Shown: positions 8,006 to 16,352, counted from the stretch's first letter. The stretch is 38,063 bases of DNA from Streptomyces sp. NRRL S-37 (GCF_000721605.1 NZ_JOIZ01000037.1:1-38063), one strand, 5' to 3'. The notes: generated by a model from the sequence alone, not told the origin. Numbers and translations: made by a program.

Positions 8006-8029
8006 ATACCCCGCCGGGTACCCGGCGGG
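8006..8029. promoter_or_regulatory. Possible third CstR-type box within a 20-nt palindrome
   Basis: ATACC-CCGCCG-GGTAC (8006-8021) fits the N6-spaced box with one mismatch. It overlaps the perfect 20-nt palindrome CCCGCCGGGTACCCGGCGGG (8010-8029). It lies 38 nt upstream of the DUF302 start and could be an operator or an RNA hairpin in its leader. Confidence 0.4.
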
Positions 8030-8070
8030 CGCGAGGCGACGCCTTGAGCGGGGTGGTTTCCATGCATGGA

Positions 8071-8086
8071 ATACCCCCCCAGGTAT
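8071..8086. promoter_or_regulatory. CstR-type operator 1 (upstream of the dioxygenase gene)
   Basis: ATACC-CCCCCA-GGTAT, a 16-bp box with inverted ends and a C-rich N6 centre, as in operators of the CsoR/CstR repressor family. It lies in the divergent promoter region of DUF302 and the persulfide dioxygenase. Confidence 0.75.
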
Positions 8087-8107
8087 AGCTGTTATGGTGA
8101 GCGTCAG

Positions 8108-8123
8108 ATACCCCCCGGGGTAA
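8108..8123. promoter_or_regulatory. CstR-type operator 2 (upstream of the dioxygenase gene)
   Basis: ATACC-CCCCGG-GGTAA, again N6-spaced with one end mismatch, 24 nt upstream of the GTG start of the dioxygenase gene. Two boxes 37 bp apart suggest binding of two repressor tetramers. Confidence 0.7.
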
Positions 8124-8147
8124 ATCATCCGAGAGGAGTCGTGAGCC

Positions 8148-9512
8148 GTGTTCTTCGTTGACACCCTGGAGTTCGAGGGTCTGGGCAACCGGAGCTACCT
8201 GGCCGGCGGGCCCCATGCCGCGGTGGTCGTCGACCCGCCGCGCGACATCGACCGGGTCATCGCCGCAGCGGCCCGCCGCGGGGTGCGCATCGCCTTCGTG
8301 GCCGAGACCCACGTACACAACGACTACGTCACCGGCGGCCTGGAACTGGCCCGCGTCACCGGCGCCCAGTACCTGGTTCCGGCCGGGGCACAGGTGTCCT
8401 TCGACCGCACCCCGGTCGCCGACGGCGACACCGTGATGGTGGACGAGGGCCTGGTGCTGCGGGCGATCGCCACTCCCGGGCACACCCCGCACCACACCTC
8501 ATACGCCCTCGCGGAGGACGGACGCGGTGTGGCGGCGTTCACCGGCGGGTCGCTGCTCATCGGCACCGTCGGTCGCCCCGACCTGGTCGAACCGCGACTG
8601 ACCGAGCGACTGGCCCGAGCCCAGCACGCCTCCGCCCACCGCCTGGCCGACGAGCTGGACGACGAGGTGCCGGTCCTGCCCACCCACGGGTTCGGCAGCT
8701 TCTGCTCCTCCTCCCAGGCCGAGGGGGACGCGACCACGATCGGCAAGGAGCGCGAGACCAACGACGCGCTGACCCTGGACGTGGACACCTTCGTCGCCCG
8801 GATGCTCGACGGCCTGGACGACGTACCCGCCTACTACGCGCACATGGGCCCGGCCAACGCCGCGGGCCCCGCACCGGTCGATCTCACCCCGCCCGCGCGT
8901 GCGGACGCGGAGGAGATCGCCTCCAGGCTGGCCGCGGGTGAGTGGGTGGTGGACCTGCGCAGCCGCACGGCCTTCGCCGCGGGGCACGTGGCAGGATCGT
9001 TCAACTTCGAGGGCGAGGGCAAGCTCGCCACCTACCTGGCCTGGCTGATCCCGTGGGGCAAGCCCGTCACCCTGCTGGCCGACACCCCGGAGCAGGTCGC
9101 GGCCGCGCAGCGGGAGCTGGCGCGGGTGGGTATCGACCGTCCGGCCGCCGCCGCCACCGGTGATCCGGCCGGCTGGGTCCGTGAGGGTGAGCAGCTCGCT
9201 TCCTTCCCGCGGGCCCGTTTCGCCGATCTCGCCGAGGTCCGTGAGCGCGGCGACGAGGTGGTCGTGCTGGATGTGCGCCGGGATTCGGAACGTGCGGGCG
9301 GCTACATCGAGGGCTCGGTCCACATCCCGATCCACGAGCTGCACGGCCGTATCGGCGAGGTGCCGGAAGGGACGGTGTGGGTGCACTGCGCCGGCGGGAT
9401 GCGCGCGGCGATCGCCGCCTCCCTGCTGGATGCCGCCGGACGCGAGGTGGTCGCCGTCGACGACGGCTTCGACGCCGCGACGGATGCCGGTCTGTCCCTG
9501 GCCTTCGGCTGA
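8148..9512 (+). CDS. cstB: CstB-like persulfide dioxygenase with two rhodanese domains
   Basis: A 454-residue three-part protein. Residues 1-245 are a metallo-beta-lactamase-fold persulfide dioxygenase: H55-x-H57-x-D59 (ETHVHNDY), H112 (TPGHTPHH) and H180 (PTHGFGSFCS). Residues ~250-345 are a rhodanese fold without a catalytic Cys. Residues ~355-450 are a complete rhodanese with C414 (VHCAGGMRAA). This is the layout of Staphylococcus CstB, which turns persulfides into thiosulfate or sulfite. At the place where ETHE1 has FTGD, with an iron-ligand Asp, this protein reads FTGG (residues 131-134). Start: GTG at 8148 after GAGAGGAG. It heads a rightward operon with a rhodanese and a TauE exporter. 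Confidence 0.88.
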   Translation: MFFVDTLEFEGLGNRSYLAGGPHAAVVVDPPRDIDRVIAAAARRGVRIAFVAETHVHNDYVTGGLELARVTGAQYLVPAGAQVSFDRTPVADGDTVMVDEGLVLRAIATPGHTPHHTSYALAEDGRGVAAFTGGSLLIGTVGRPDLVEPRLTERLARAQHASAHRLADELDDEVPVLPTHGFGSFCSSSQAEGDATTIGKERETNDALTLDVDTFVARMLDGLDDVPAYYAHMGPANAAGPAPVDLTPPARADAEEIASRLAAGEWVVDLRSRTAFAAGHVAGSFNFEGEGKLATYLAWLIPWGKPVTLLADTPEQVAAAQRELARVGIDRPAAAATGDPAGWVREGEQLASFPRARFADLAEVRERGDEVVVLDVRRDSERAGGYIEGSVHIPIHELHGRIGEVPEGTVWVHCAGGMRAAIAASLLDAAGREVVAVDDGFDAATDAGLSLAFG

Positions 9513-9547
9513 TTCCGACCGTTCCCCCGCAAGGAAGAAAACGTGTG

Positions 9548-9913
9548 ATGTTCCTCTTTCGCCGAAACGGGCCCCGCGTCACGGTCGACGAGGCACGCAG
9601 CCGCACCAGCGGCGATCAGCCCGAGGCCGTCCTGCTGGATGTGCGTGAGAAGCCCGAATGGACCACGGGCCACGCTCCGGGCGCCGTGCACGTACCGCTG
9701 ACGAAACTGGTCGCAGGCGCCACCCTGCCCGCCCAGGCGCAGGGGCGACCGCTGGTGGTGATCTGCCGCAGCGGGCACCGCTCCCAGCAGGCGGCCAAGC
9801 TCCTCGCCGAACGCGGAGCGCAGGCGGTGGACGTTGAAGGCGGCATGAACGCGTGGGCCGCTGCCGGGCACCCGGTCGTCGACGAACGCGGGAACAGCGG
9901 CCGGATAGCGTGA
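9548..9913 (+). CDS. Single-domain rhodanese sulfurtransferase
   Basis: A 121-residue protein with one rhodanese domain. The active-site loop is C73-RSGHRS (VVICRSGHRSQQ), and the DVREKPEW and HAPGAVHVPL segments match the family. It moves sulfane sulfur between thiols, probably handing products to or from the dioxygenase encoded 35 nt upstream. The ATG at 9548 is preferred; a GTG codon just before it is also possible, and AAGGAAG upstream fits either. Its stop overlaps the GTG of the TauE gene (GTGA), so translation is coupled. Confidence 0.88.
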   Translation: MFLFRRNGPRVTVDEARSRTSGDQPEAVLLDVREKPEWTTGHAPGAVHVPLTKLVAGATLPAQAQGRPLVVICRSGHRSQQAAKLLAERGAQAVDVEGGMNAWAAAGHPVVDERGNSGRIA

Positions 9914-10653
9914 CCGTACTCGTTCTCGCCCTCATTGCCGGGGCCGTCATCGGTCTCGCCCTCGGAGCCCTCGGCGGCGGTGGCAGCGTCCTTGCCGTAC
10001 CGGCACTGATCTACCTGCTCGGCTTCACACCGGCCGCCGCCACCACCGCCAGCCTGATCATCGTCACCGCCACCTCCGTCACGGCCCTGTACGCCCACAC
10101 CCGCGACGGGAACGTGGCATGGAAGACAGGGGCGCTGTTCGCCGCAGCAGGCATCGTCCCCGCCTTCCTCGCGGGGGCCGTTGCCGGGAGCCTGCCCGAA
10201 GCGGTACTGACGTCGGCGTTCGCGGTCATCGCCGCGCTGGCGGCCCTGCGCATGCTGCGTCCGTCCGCGTCCGAGCCGCCGGACCGGATCCGTCCCGGCA
10301 AGGCGGCCGGCGCCGGTGCCGGACTCGGTGCTGTGACGGGCTTCCTGGGAGTCGGCGGGGGATTCCTCGCCGTGCCCGCCCTGGTGAGCGTCCTGGGACT
10401 GGCCATGCGGCGGGCGGTGGGCACCAGCCTGCTCGTCATCACGGTCAACTCACTCGCCGCGCTCGCCGCTCGCACCGGCACAACGGGCGGGCTCCACTGG
10501 GAGATCATCGGCCCGTTCACCGGAGCCGCGATCCTGGGCGCCTGGGACGGCAAACGCCTCGCGACGAAGATCTCCGGCACCACCCTTCAGAAAATCTTCG
10601 CCGGCGTACTGCTGGCGGTGGCGGCCTTCATGCTCGTCGACGTGATCATCTGA
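9910..10653 (+). CDS. TauE/SafE family anion exporter (probable sulfite exporter)
   Basis: A 247-residue integral membrane protein with about eight hydrophobic segments arranged as two repeats. The hallmarks are GALGGGGSVLAVPALIYLLG at the N-terminus and GFLGVGGGFLAVPALVSVLG in the second half. The TauE/SafE family exports sulfite, sulfoacetate or related anions. Placement after the persulfide dioxygenase and a rhodanese suggests export of sulfite made by persulfide oxidation. It starts at GTG 9910, overlapping the rhodanese stop. Confidence 0.85.
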   Translation: MTVLVLALIAGAVIGLALGALGGGGSVLAVPALIYLLGFTPAAATTASLIIVTATSVTALYAHTRDGNVAWKTGALFAAAGIVPAFLAGAVAGSLPEAVLTSAFAVIAALAALRMLRPSASEPPDRIRPGKAAGAGAGLGAVTGFLGVGGGFLAVPALVSVLGLAMRRAVGTSLLVITVNSLAALAARTGTTGGLHWEIIGPFTGAAILGAWDGKRLATKISGTTLQKIFAGVLLAVAAFMLVDVII

Positions 10654-10790
10654 ACACGAAGGCCCTCAACAGCCCTGGAACAGGGACCGGGACAGCTTCC
10701 CCGGCCGGCGCGCATCGCAGGACCGCCCGCAGCCCGGCCCCGGTCAGATCAAGCTCCACCACACCTTCCGCACCCGTAAGGACATCTGCC

Positions 10791-11366
10791 ATGACCACAC
10801 CCACGGCCCTCGCCACCGACGAGGCGCGCACCCGACTGCACGAACTGACCGTCATCGACGTGCGTACCCCCGGCGAATACGCCGGCGGTCACCTCCCCGG
10901 CGCGCTCAACATCCCCCTCGACCAGATCCAGCGCGCGCTGCCCGACATCCGGCACGCCGCCGACCGCGGTGACGTCCTGGTCGTCTGCGCCTCGGGCGCC
11001 CGCTCCGAGAACGCCGGCAGGATCCTCGCGGAGAACGGCGTCACGGCCGCCACCCTGGCGGGGGGCACCGGCGCCTGGGCGGCCGACGGCCACGAGCTGC
11101 ACCGCCCGCAGGGCGCCTCACGTGCCACCTGGGGCATGGAACGGCAGGTGAGGCTCACGGCAGGAGTGATCGTGCTGCTCGGCCTGCTGCTCGGGTTCGT
11201 CGTCCACCCGGCCTTCCAGTTGCTCTCCGCCGGCATCGCGGGTGGTCTGGTCTTCTCCGCCCTGACCAACACCTGCGGCATGGCCGCCCTGCTCGCCAAG
11301 TTGCCCCACAACCGTCCCCGCGCCGCCGACCTCGACAACACGCTGGCCGCACTGCGCAACCGTTGA
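10791..11366 (+). CDS. Rhodanese with DUF2892 membrane tail (YgaP-like)
   Basis: A 191-residue protein. Residues 8-105 form a rhodanese domain with C66 (VVCASGARSE) and the VIDVRTPGEYAGGHLPGALN signature. Residues ~115-170 form a DUF2892 membrane part with two helices (RLTAGVIVLLGLLLGFVV and FSALTNTCGMAALLAKL), ending in a charged cytosolic tail. This resembles YgaP, a membrane-bound sulfurtransferase. ATG at 10791 follows AAGGA. It lies 137 bp after the TauE gene, a gap with no box or hairpin that I could identify, so it may be in the same transcript. It is convergent with ccdA. Confidence 0.88.
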   Translation: MTTPTALATDEARTRLHELTVIDVRTPGEYAGGHLPGALNIPLDQIQRALPDIRHAADRGDVLVVCASGARSENAGRILAENGVTAATLAGGTGAWAADGHELHRPQGASRATWGMERQVRLTAGVIVLLGLLLGFVVHPAFQLLSAGIAGGLVFSALTNTCGMAALLAKLPHNRPRAADLDNTLAALRNR

Positions 11367-11374
11367 GCCACGCG

Positions 11375-11411
11375 AAGGGAGGGGAGGGATCCTGAACCGG
11401 ACCCCTCCCTT
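11375..11411. terminator. Bidirectional terminator between the rhodanese and ccdA genes
   Basis: AAGGGAGGGG (11375-11384) pairs perfectly with CCCCTCCCTT (11402-11411), with T-rich sequence on the right and A residues on the left. It sits between convergent genes and can serve both. Confidence 0.8.
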
Positions 11412-11441
11412 TTCGCCTGCCAGGCATGCGGCCAAAGCGCG

Positions 11442-12308
11442 CTACCCGTGCGCAGACGTCTCCTCTTCCGGTGACGGCTGCGGATCCCTCCTTCTCGACG
11501 TGCGAAGCAGCACCACCAGTGCCGCCGGCGCCGCCACGGCGGCCGTGATCAGCACGATCAGCCGGTCGGACACCGCTGCGCCGAGGTCGGACAACCGCTC
11601 TTCCAGGGCGAACTCGGTATCGGTGCTCAACACCGACGGCAGCGCGGACGTGCCGTCGAAGGCGAGGAAAGCCGCGCCGAGCGCGATGAACAGCACGCCG
11701 CCGACGACCGAGGTGCTGTGCAGGGGCACCGGACCCACCCGGAAGACCCGCCCTCGCAGCCAGCGCTTGCGGCCCAGATCGAAGCGGTCCCACAACAACG
11801 CCAGCATGAACATCGGAACCGCCATCCCCAAGGCGTAGACGGCGAGCAGTACCCCGCCGTGCAGGGGGTCGCCGTCCACGGCCGCCACGGTCAGGATGCC
11901 TCCGAGGATCGGCCCCGCACAGAACCCCGCCAGCCCGTACACCGCGCCCAGCGCGAACACCGACAGCACCGAGCCCGAACGGCGCCCGCCCGCGGCCTGC
12001 GCCATCCGGCGGGAGCCGAAGCCCAGCCCGGCGATCTGGGCCACGCCCAGGGCGATGACCGTCCATCCTCCCGCTGTCACCAGGGTGTCCCGATGGCCGT
12101 AGAAGAGGCGGCTGGCGAACGAGCCGGCCACGCCGAGCGGCACGAGCGTCGTGCACAAGCCGAGGTAGAACAGGCCGGTGCGCGCCACCAGCCGGGTGCG
12201 ACTGGTGAAGGAGTAGGCGAAGAAGGCAGGCAGCAACAGTGCGCTGCACGGGCTGAGCAGAGCGAGCAGACCGCCGAGGAACGCCACCGCCAGTCCGGCC
12301 TCGCTCAT
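11442..12308 (-). CDS. ccdA: CcdA/DsbD-type membrane thiol-electron transporter
   Basis: A 288-residue protein with six core membrane helices and conserved redox Cys: C21 in LSPCSALLLPAFF and C130 in GFCAGPILGG. CcdA proteins carry reducing power from cytosolic thioredoxin across the membrane to extracytoplasmic thiol proteins. After residue ~200 there is a further segment with a TM helix near the C-terminus (LIVLITAAVAAPAALVVLL). ATG at 12308 overlaps the TGA of the DsbA-like gene (ATGA), implying a functional pair. It ends 31 bp before a strong terminator. Within a sulfur island it may keep the secreted DsbA-like protein in the needed redox state. Confidence 0.85.
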   Translation of the reverse strand: MSEAGLAVAFLGGLLALLSPCSALLLPAFFAYSFTSRTRLVARTGLFYLGLCTTLVPLGVAGSFASRLFYGHRDTLVTAGGWTVIALGVAQIAGLGFGSRRMAQAAGGRRSGSVLSVFALGAVYGLAGFCAGPILGGILTVAAVDGDPLHGGVLLAVYALGMAVPMFMLALLWDRFDLGRKRWLRGRVFRVGPVPLHSTSVVGGVLFIALGAAFLAFDGTSALPSVLSTDTEFALEERLSDLGAAVSDRLIVLITAAVAAPAALVVLLRTSRRRDPQPSPEEETSAHG

Positions 12309-13054
12309 CGCCCGGCCGCCTTCGCCGCGGCCTCGACGGCTTCCTTGAAGGTGGCCGTGGGCTGAGCCCCCAGGATCGGCCGGCCGTTGACCAGAAACGC
12401 CGGAGTGCTGGTCACACCGAGGTTGTAGCCCTCTTCCTGGTCCTTCTGCACGGCGCTGCGGGCCTTGTCGGATGCCATGTCCGCCTGGAACCGGTCGATG
12501 TCGGTGATTCCGGCCTCACGGGCCATGGCGAGGAGGTTCTCGTCGCTGAACTCACCGGCGTTGCGTTCACGCGGCTTGCTGTAGGCGACGTCGTGGAACT
12601 CCCAGAACTTCTTCTGCTGCCCGGCCGCCCAGCCGGCCAGGGCGGCCTGTTCCGACTCCTCGCCGAAGACGGGAAAGTTGCGCCATTCGATGCGCAGGAC
12701 GCCCTTGTCGACGTACGAGCGCAGCAGTTCGGGCTTGGTCTTGCGGGCGAACCGGCCACAGAACGGGCACTGGAAGTCGGAGTACTCGATCATCACCACC
12801 GGGGCGTCCGCCCGCCCGAGGGCCAGGGCATCGGAGGGATCGCGGCGGGCAAGGGCGAGCAGGCTCTCGTCGGCGGGCGCCGGGGCGGCGGACTCGCTGA
12901 CGACGGCGGATTCGCCCGCTGCCTCGTCGCGGCCTCCGGAGCCGTCCAGCGTGAGGGCGAAGGCCCCGGCCACCGCGGCGGCGGCGAGGACCGCGGCGGC
13001 CGCGATGGCGCGCCTGCGGGTGCGGCGGGACGAAGACGGTGTGGATGCAGTCAT
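12305..13054 (-). CDS. Secreted or membrane-anchored DsbA-like thioredoxin-fold protein
   Basis: A 249-residue protein. An Arg-rich N-terminus and a hydrophobic helix (residues ~16-35, AIAAAAVLAAAAVAGAFAL) form a signal-anchor. A linker follows, then a DsbA/thioredoxin_4 domain with the C96-PF-C99 motif (SDFQCPFCGRF) and the cis-Pro loop TSTPAFLVNG near residue 220. It is expected to act outside the membrane as a thiol oxidase, reductase or isomerase. It is coupled to ccdA by an ATGA overlap, and follows the CPVC membrane protein by 46 bp. Confidence 0.85.
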   Translation of the reverse strand: MTASTPSSSRRTRRRAIAAAAVLAAAAVAGAFALTLDGSGGRDEAAGESAVVSESAAPAPADESLLALARRDPSDALALGRADAPVVMIEYSDFQCPFCGRFARKTKPELLRSYVDKGVLRIEWRNFPVFGEESEQAALAGWAAGQQKKFWEFHDVAYSKPRERNAGEFSDENLLAMAREAGITDIDRFQADMASDKARSAVQKDQEEGYNLGVTSTPAFLVNGRPILGAQPTATFKEAVEAAAKAAGR

Positions 13055-13100
13055 GGAACACCTCAGATGTGAGGGAGAAGGAGCAGAACCGGGCCGCAGA

Positions 13101-13595
13101 TCAGGCAGACGCCGTGACCGGGCACGCGGTCTGGGAGGACAGGCGGCGCAGCGCGGCTTCCGCCAGCAGTCCCGCCGACACGACAGCCAGCAGTGGCTGC
13201 AGGGGAGCCCAGTAGCTCAAGGCTCCGGAAGCTCCGAGGAGCAAGAGGACGAGCTTGTTGCAGACCGGGCAGCCGACGGCGAAGAAGGACAGCGCGCCGC
13301 CGACCACTCCCAGACGGCCGCCGTTGTGGGTCCTGGGCCCCGAGGGGGCAGCGGGTTGGCGCACGTAGGTGGTCAGGACGATGCCTGCCAGTACGGCCGT
13401 GACGGCGAGGGCCGGGTAGTTCCACCACTGCACGGGGACCGACCGGCCGAACAGCGGATTGGGCACCACGTCGGTGGGTGCGCCGACCAGGATCGCTGTG
13501 GACAGGGCACCGAGGCCCGCCACAGTCCACTGCCGGGTCCGCCAACCACGCAGTGCCGCACCCGCCCGGCGCCAGGAGCGCGGGGAAGAAGACAT
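13101..13595 (-). CDS. Membrane protein with CPVC motif, function unknown
   Basis: A 164-residue protein with four hydrophobic segments: VAGLGALSTAILVG, ALAVTAVLAGIVLTTYV, VVGGALSFFAVG and LLLLGASGALSYW to LLAVVSAG. The third leads into C109-PV-C112 (VGCPVCNKLV), a thioredoxin-like CxxC pair at a membrane edge. I do not know a defined function. Its place just upstream of dsbA-like and ccdA suggests a third part of a thiol relay. The ATG at 13595 has GGAG nine nucleotides upstream; longer in-frame starts would overlap the DUF6153 gene and were not chosen. The C-terminus has one more Cys (TACPVTASA). Confidence 0.7.
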   Translation of the reverse strand: MSSSPRSWRRAGAALRGWRTRQWTVAGLGALSTAILVGAPTDVVPNPLFGRSVPVQWWNYPALAVTAVLAGIVLTTYVRQPAAPSGPRTHNGGRLGVVGGALSFFAVGCPVCNKLVLLLLGASGALSYWAPLQPLLAVVSAGLLAEAALRRLSSQTACPVTASA

Positions 13596-13645
13596 GCTGA
13601 AAAGCTCCGTTTCCAAGGATTCAGGGACACGACCAACAGGCCGGT

Positions 13646-14029
13646 CTAAATCCGCAGAACGGAGTGAAGTGTCGTTGGCGGCGGCGGAGCCGGGCCGCCC
13701 GACAGCATCCCGGAGAGATGCGAATGGGATGGCGTAGAGGCAGTATGAACGGCTGCGGGACCGGGGCACGGAGCCGTCGGCGCCACACTTTCCGCCCGCT
13801 GCGCGCTGTGATCGGTGAGCACCTTCTTGCCGCATGGCGCCGCCGTCCCGCCGGACCCCTCAGAGGCTGTGGGGGCATGCACATGCTGCGCGGCGGACGG
13901 GGGCGTGCCGGGCCCGCCACGCTCCGCGTGCCCGAAGACGCACAACAGCGCCACGACGGCGACAAGCAGAGCCAGCACACCGCGGAAGCCGACGTGTGCC
14001 GGCCTCTGTGCCACTGCTCGCTTCATCAT
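13646..14029 (-). CDS. DUF6153-like small secreted/membrane protein (copy 1)
   Basis: A 127-residue protein (or 126 if it starts at the second ATG, 14026, which is better placed after AGGA). It has one hydrophobic segment (GVLALLVAVVALLCVFGHA), then a His- and Pro-rich exported tail with QHVHAP, and ends LHSVLRI. This matches the Streptomyces DUF6153 type; a second copy with the same layout and ending lies at 27306-27716 among copper genes. Function is unknown; the His residues suggest metal binding. It lies between cstR and the CPVC gene, all leftward. Confidence 0.7.
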   Translation of the reverse strand: MMKRAVAQRPAHVGFRGVLALLVAVVALLCVFGHAERGGPGTPPSAAQHVHAPTASEGSGGTAAPCGKKVLTDHSAQRAESVAPTAPCPGPAAVHTASTPSHSHLSGMLSGGPAPPPPTTLHSVLRI

Positions 14030-14147
14030 CGATCCTGCGTCCGCTCGGAGACTCAGCCACCATAGGACACCCGCACGGCTCCGTACCCTCGGCAGGCCGG
14101 GTGGGCGGAGACTCAGGCGGGTGAGCCGGATGCCGGGGTACCCAAGC

Positions 14148-14620
<473 letters not shown>

Positions 14621-14631
14621 CCCTGGTCGCC

Positions 14632-14945
14632 GCCGGCGTACCTCCCCGCGAGCGCGGGGCGAGGTATCTCCAGGCCGCCCCGGAGAACGGCATGCACGCG
14701 CTCCGGCACGCGTACGCCTCTCCGTGCTCCTGGACGCGGGGGAGAGCATCAAGGCGCTTTCGGATTACCTCGGCCTCTCGGACCTGGGCTTCACGCTCCG
14801 GACGTACACACACCTGCTGCCGTCCAGCGAGAGCCGGACCCGCAAGGCGATCGACGATGCCTTCACGGCGCGGAGCCGTCGGAAACCGGAGAGCCTCAGG
14901 GCACACCACTACCCCCAGCAAAACCAATGTGCCCTGGCCGCCTGA
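14632..14945 (+). pseudogene. Relic of a tyrosine integrase, C-terminal end
   Basis: From 14632 the frame reads GVPPRERGARYL...ENGMHALRHAYAS, containing the HxLRH catalytic box. A two-base TC duplication at 14719-14722 shifts the frame, after which VLLDAGESIKALSDYLGLSD, GFTLRTYTHLLPSSE and a C-terminal tail continue to the TGA at 14945. The Tyr codon (14805-14807) remains. The usual LGHSDP motif reads LGLSDL, so a second catalytic His is lost as well. The N-terminal two-thirds are missing and the left end abuts the rhodanese relic. The gene is dead. Confidence 0.8.
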
Positions 14946-14968
14946 CGCCCCCTCCCCGGCAAGTAAAA

Positions 14969-14992
14969 GGGCGAGGCCCGAAGACCTCGCCC
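14969..14992. terminator. Terminator hairpin after the integrase relic
   Basis: GGGCGAGG (14969-14976) pairs with CCTCGCCC (14985-14992), preceded by AAAA. It is the counterpart of the hairpin at 7284-7307 with a compensatory base change. Confidence 0.6.
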
Positions 14993-15012
14993 GACCCTCT
15001 CGAAACCCCAGC

Positions 15013-15171
15013 TCAGGGCCACACCAAGCAATACGGCTGATGCCCCGCCTCATGCAGCCGATGCGAGAAGTCCTGCCACTCGTGCAGCGATTGGGGGTGG
15101 GAGGGTGCTGACCTGGTGCTTCGCACGGGAGTGTGCGTTGACCTGCGGAAACACCTTTCGGTAGTTCTCAC
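15013..15171 (-). pseudogene. Short leftward ORF with a conserved C-terminal tail (right copy)
   Basis: A 52-codon frame from GTG (15171) to TGA (15013), equal in length to the left copy at 7326-7484. The tail LHEWQDFSHRLHEAGHQ and PYCLVWP differs from the left copy by one residue (Pro for Ala). The rest of the frame differs. Identity unknown. Confidence 0.4.
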
Positions 15172-15224
15172 GGGTCAACGCCGTTTCCCAGGCTCATGTG
15201 CCCTGGATGTGCCCTCGCGGCCTC

Positions 15225-16352
15225 TCACCAGAGGGCACCTTGCTCGGCTGATGGACGGGTAGTGGGCGGCGTCGCCGCCAGGCTCACTCTCGTCTTGGCG
15301 TTGATGGCACGAGGTTGCGTCATCACGGCGCCCGCCTCACGCAGCTGACGGACGGCCTCGATCACTTGGGCGGGCCGGTAGACGGTCTCCAAGAGGGCAT
15401 ATCGCTTGAGCTCTGGGATGGTTCGCCCGTCGGGTGCTTCGGAGATGAAGTCGTGCAGGATCCGTCGCAGCGGGGCCGTATCCGGTTCGAATACGAGATC
15501 AAGCATCTGCTGCTGGGTGTCCCTGGGGTCGCGGTAGCGGACGCCGTAGGAAGGGTCCACCTTCCACATGGCGTCTTTCATCTTCTCCAGCCCCAGTTCG
15601 TGCTGGGTGCCGAAGATCAGGTAGAGCATCCTGCCGCCCTCGTCGACCATCTCGAAGTACAGCGTGTGCGTGAAGCCGGCCTGGCGCAGCGTGTTCCGGT
15701 ACTGCTCGCGCAGGAACGTGAACTTGCCCGAGGGGGACTGCTGGAAGACGCCTTGCCACTCCGGGCTCCCGAAGGCTTGGTCGCCGAGCTGGCGGTGACC
15801 GTCGTGCTTCTCGGCGAACCGGGTGAGGAAGCTGGGCTCGAAGGTCACCATCACTTCGGTGCTGGGGTGGCGCCCCAGCTCTTGGAGGAGCGAGAAAGGG
15901 ATGTCGGGTCCGCCGAAGCTGTCCAGCAGGACGAAGAGGGGTTTCCCCAGCCCTCCGATGCCTCGCAGCGCCTCCAGGAGGGCGGGGTGGAAATCACCGT
16001 GATGTACGTCGACCGCTATTCGTTTGGTGATGTCGTCCGTTTGCCGGGAGCGGGCGAGCTCCATCTGACGCTGTAACTCTTTGACGCGCCGGGTGTCCTC
16101 CTCCACGAGGATCACGCGCATACGTTTCGGGAACCTGTGCAGAGCGTCGGCGAAGACTTCGTAGGCGATGACCGGGGAGCCGGGCTCGCCCTGTTTGTAG
16201 ATGCCGGCACCCGCGAAGCCTTCGGCGTAAGTGATCACGTCGATTCGTGACAGCAGAATCGGCGCCCATGCGGCCAAGTACTGCTTGAGTAAGTCATGTT
16301 TGGCCGCCGTGTGTGGATCGCGTTCCCACACGGCATCCTTCGGTACGGCCAC
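15225..16352 (-). CDS. tcmP: Three-Cys-motif partner protein TcmP
   Basis: A 375-residue protein of the TcmP family, which regularly pairs with Gp37/Gp68-type three-Cys proteins, as it does here (100 bp upstream). Residues 42-50 (YAEGFAGAG) resemble motif I of SAM-dependent methyltransferases, followed by the family's GEPGSPVIA. LLDSFGGP (142-149) occupies the place of the LDPFG motif, with Ser for Pro. HHGDF (118-121) is also family-like. The C-terminal ~100 residues look like a winged-helix domain (IPELKRYALLETVYRPAQVIEAVRQLREAG). Start is GTG at 16352. Function is not established; context near recombinase relics suggests a mobile or defence-linked cassette. Confidence 0.8.
   Translation of the reverse strand: MAVPKDAVWERDPHTAAKHDLLKQYLAAWAPILLSRIDVITYAEGFAGAGIYKQGEPGSPVIAYEVFADALHRFPKRMRVILVEEDTRRVKELQRQMELARSRQTDDITKRIAVDVHHGDFHPALLEALRGIGGLGKPLFVLLDSFGGPDIPFSLLQELGRHPSTEVMVTFEPSFLTRFAEKHDGHRQLGDQAFGSPEWQGVFQQSPSGKFTFLREQYRNTLRQAGFTHTLYFEMVDEGGRMLYLIFGTQHELGLEKMKDAMWKVDPSYGVRYRDPRDTQQQMLDLVFEPDTAPLRRILHDFISEAPDGRTIPELKRYALLETVYRPAQVIEAVRQLREAGAVMTQPRAINAKTRVSLAATPPTTRPSAEQGALW

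Larger units (their letters stand above)
14946..15218. repeat. Right copy of the ~270-bp direct repeat
   Basis: It begins just after the integrase relic's stop and ends 7 bp before the tcmP stop codon. It matches 7261-7530, including the hairpin, the conserved leftward coding tail, the GTTGACC/GGTCAAC inverted pair and two ATGTGCCCT units (15196 and 15207). The two copies enclose the sulfur genes and the integrase relic, as attachment sites of an integrated element would. Confidence 0.7.

Noticed and set aside
14130..14145. GGGGTACCC-like sequence near the cstR end
   Set aside because: It lacks the ATACC/GGTAT arms with N6 or N7 spacing and lies downstream of cstR, so it is not called an operator.
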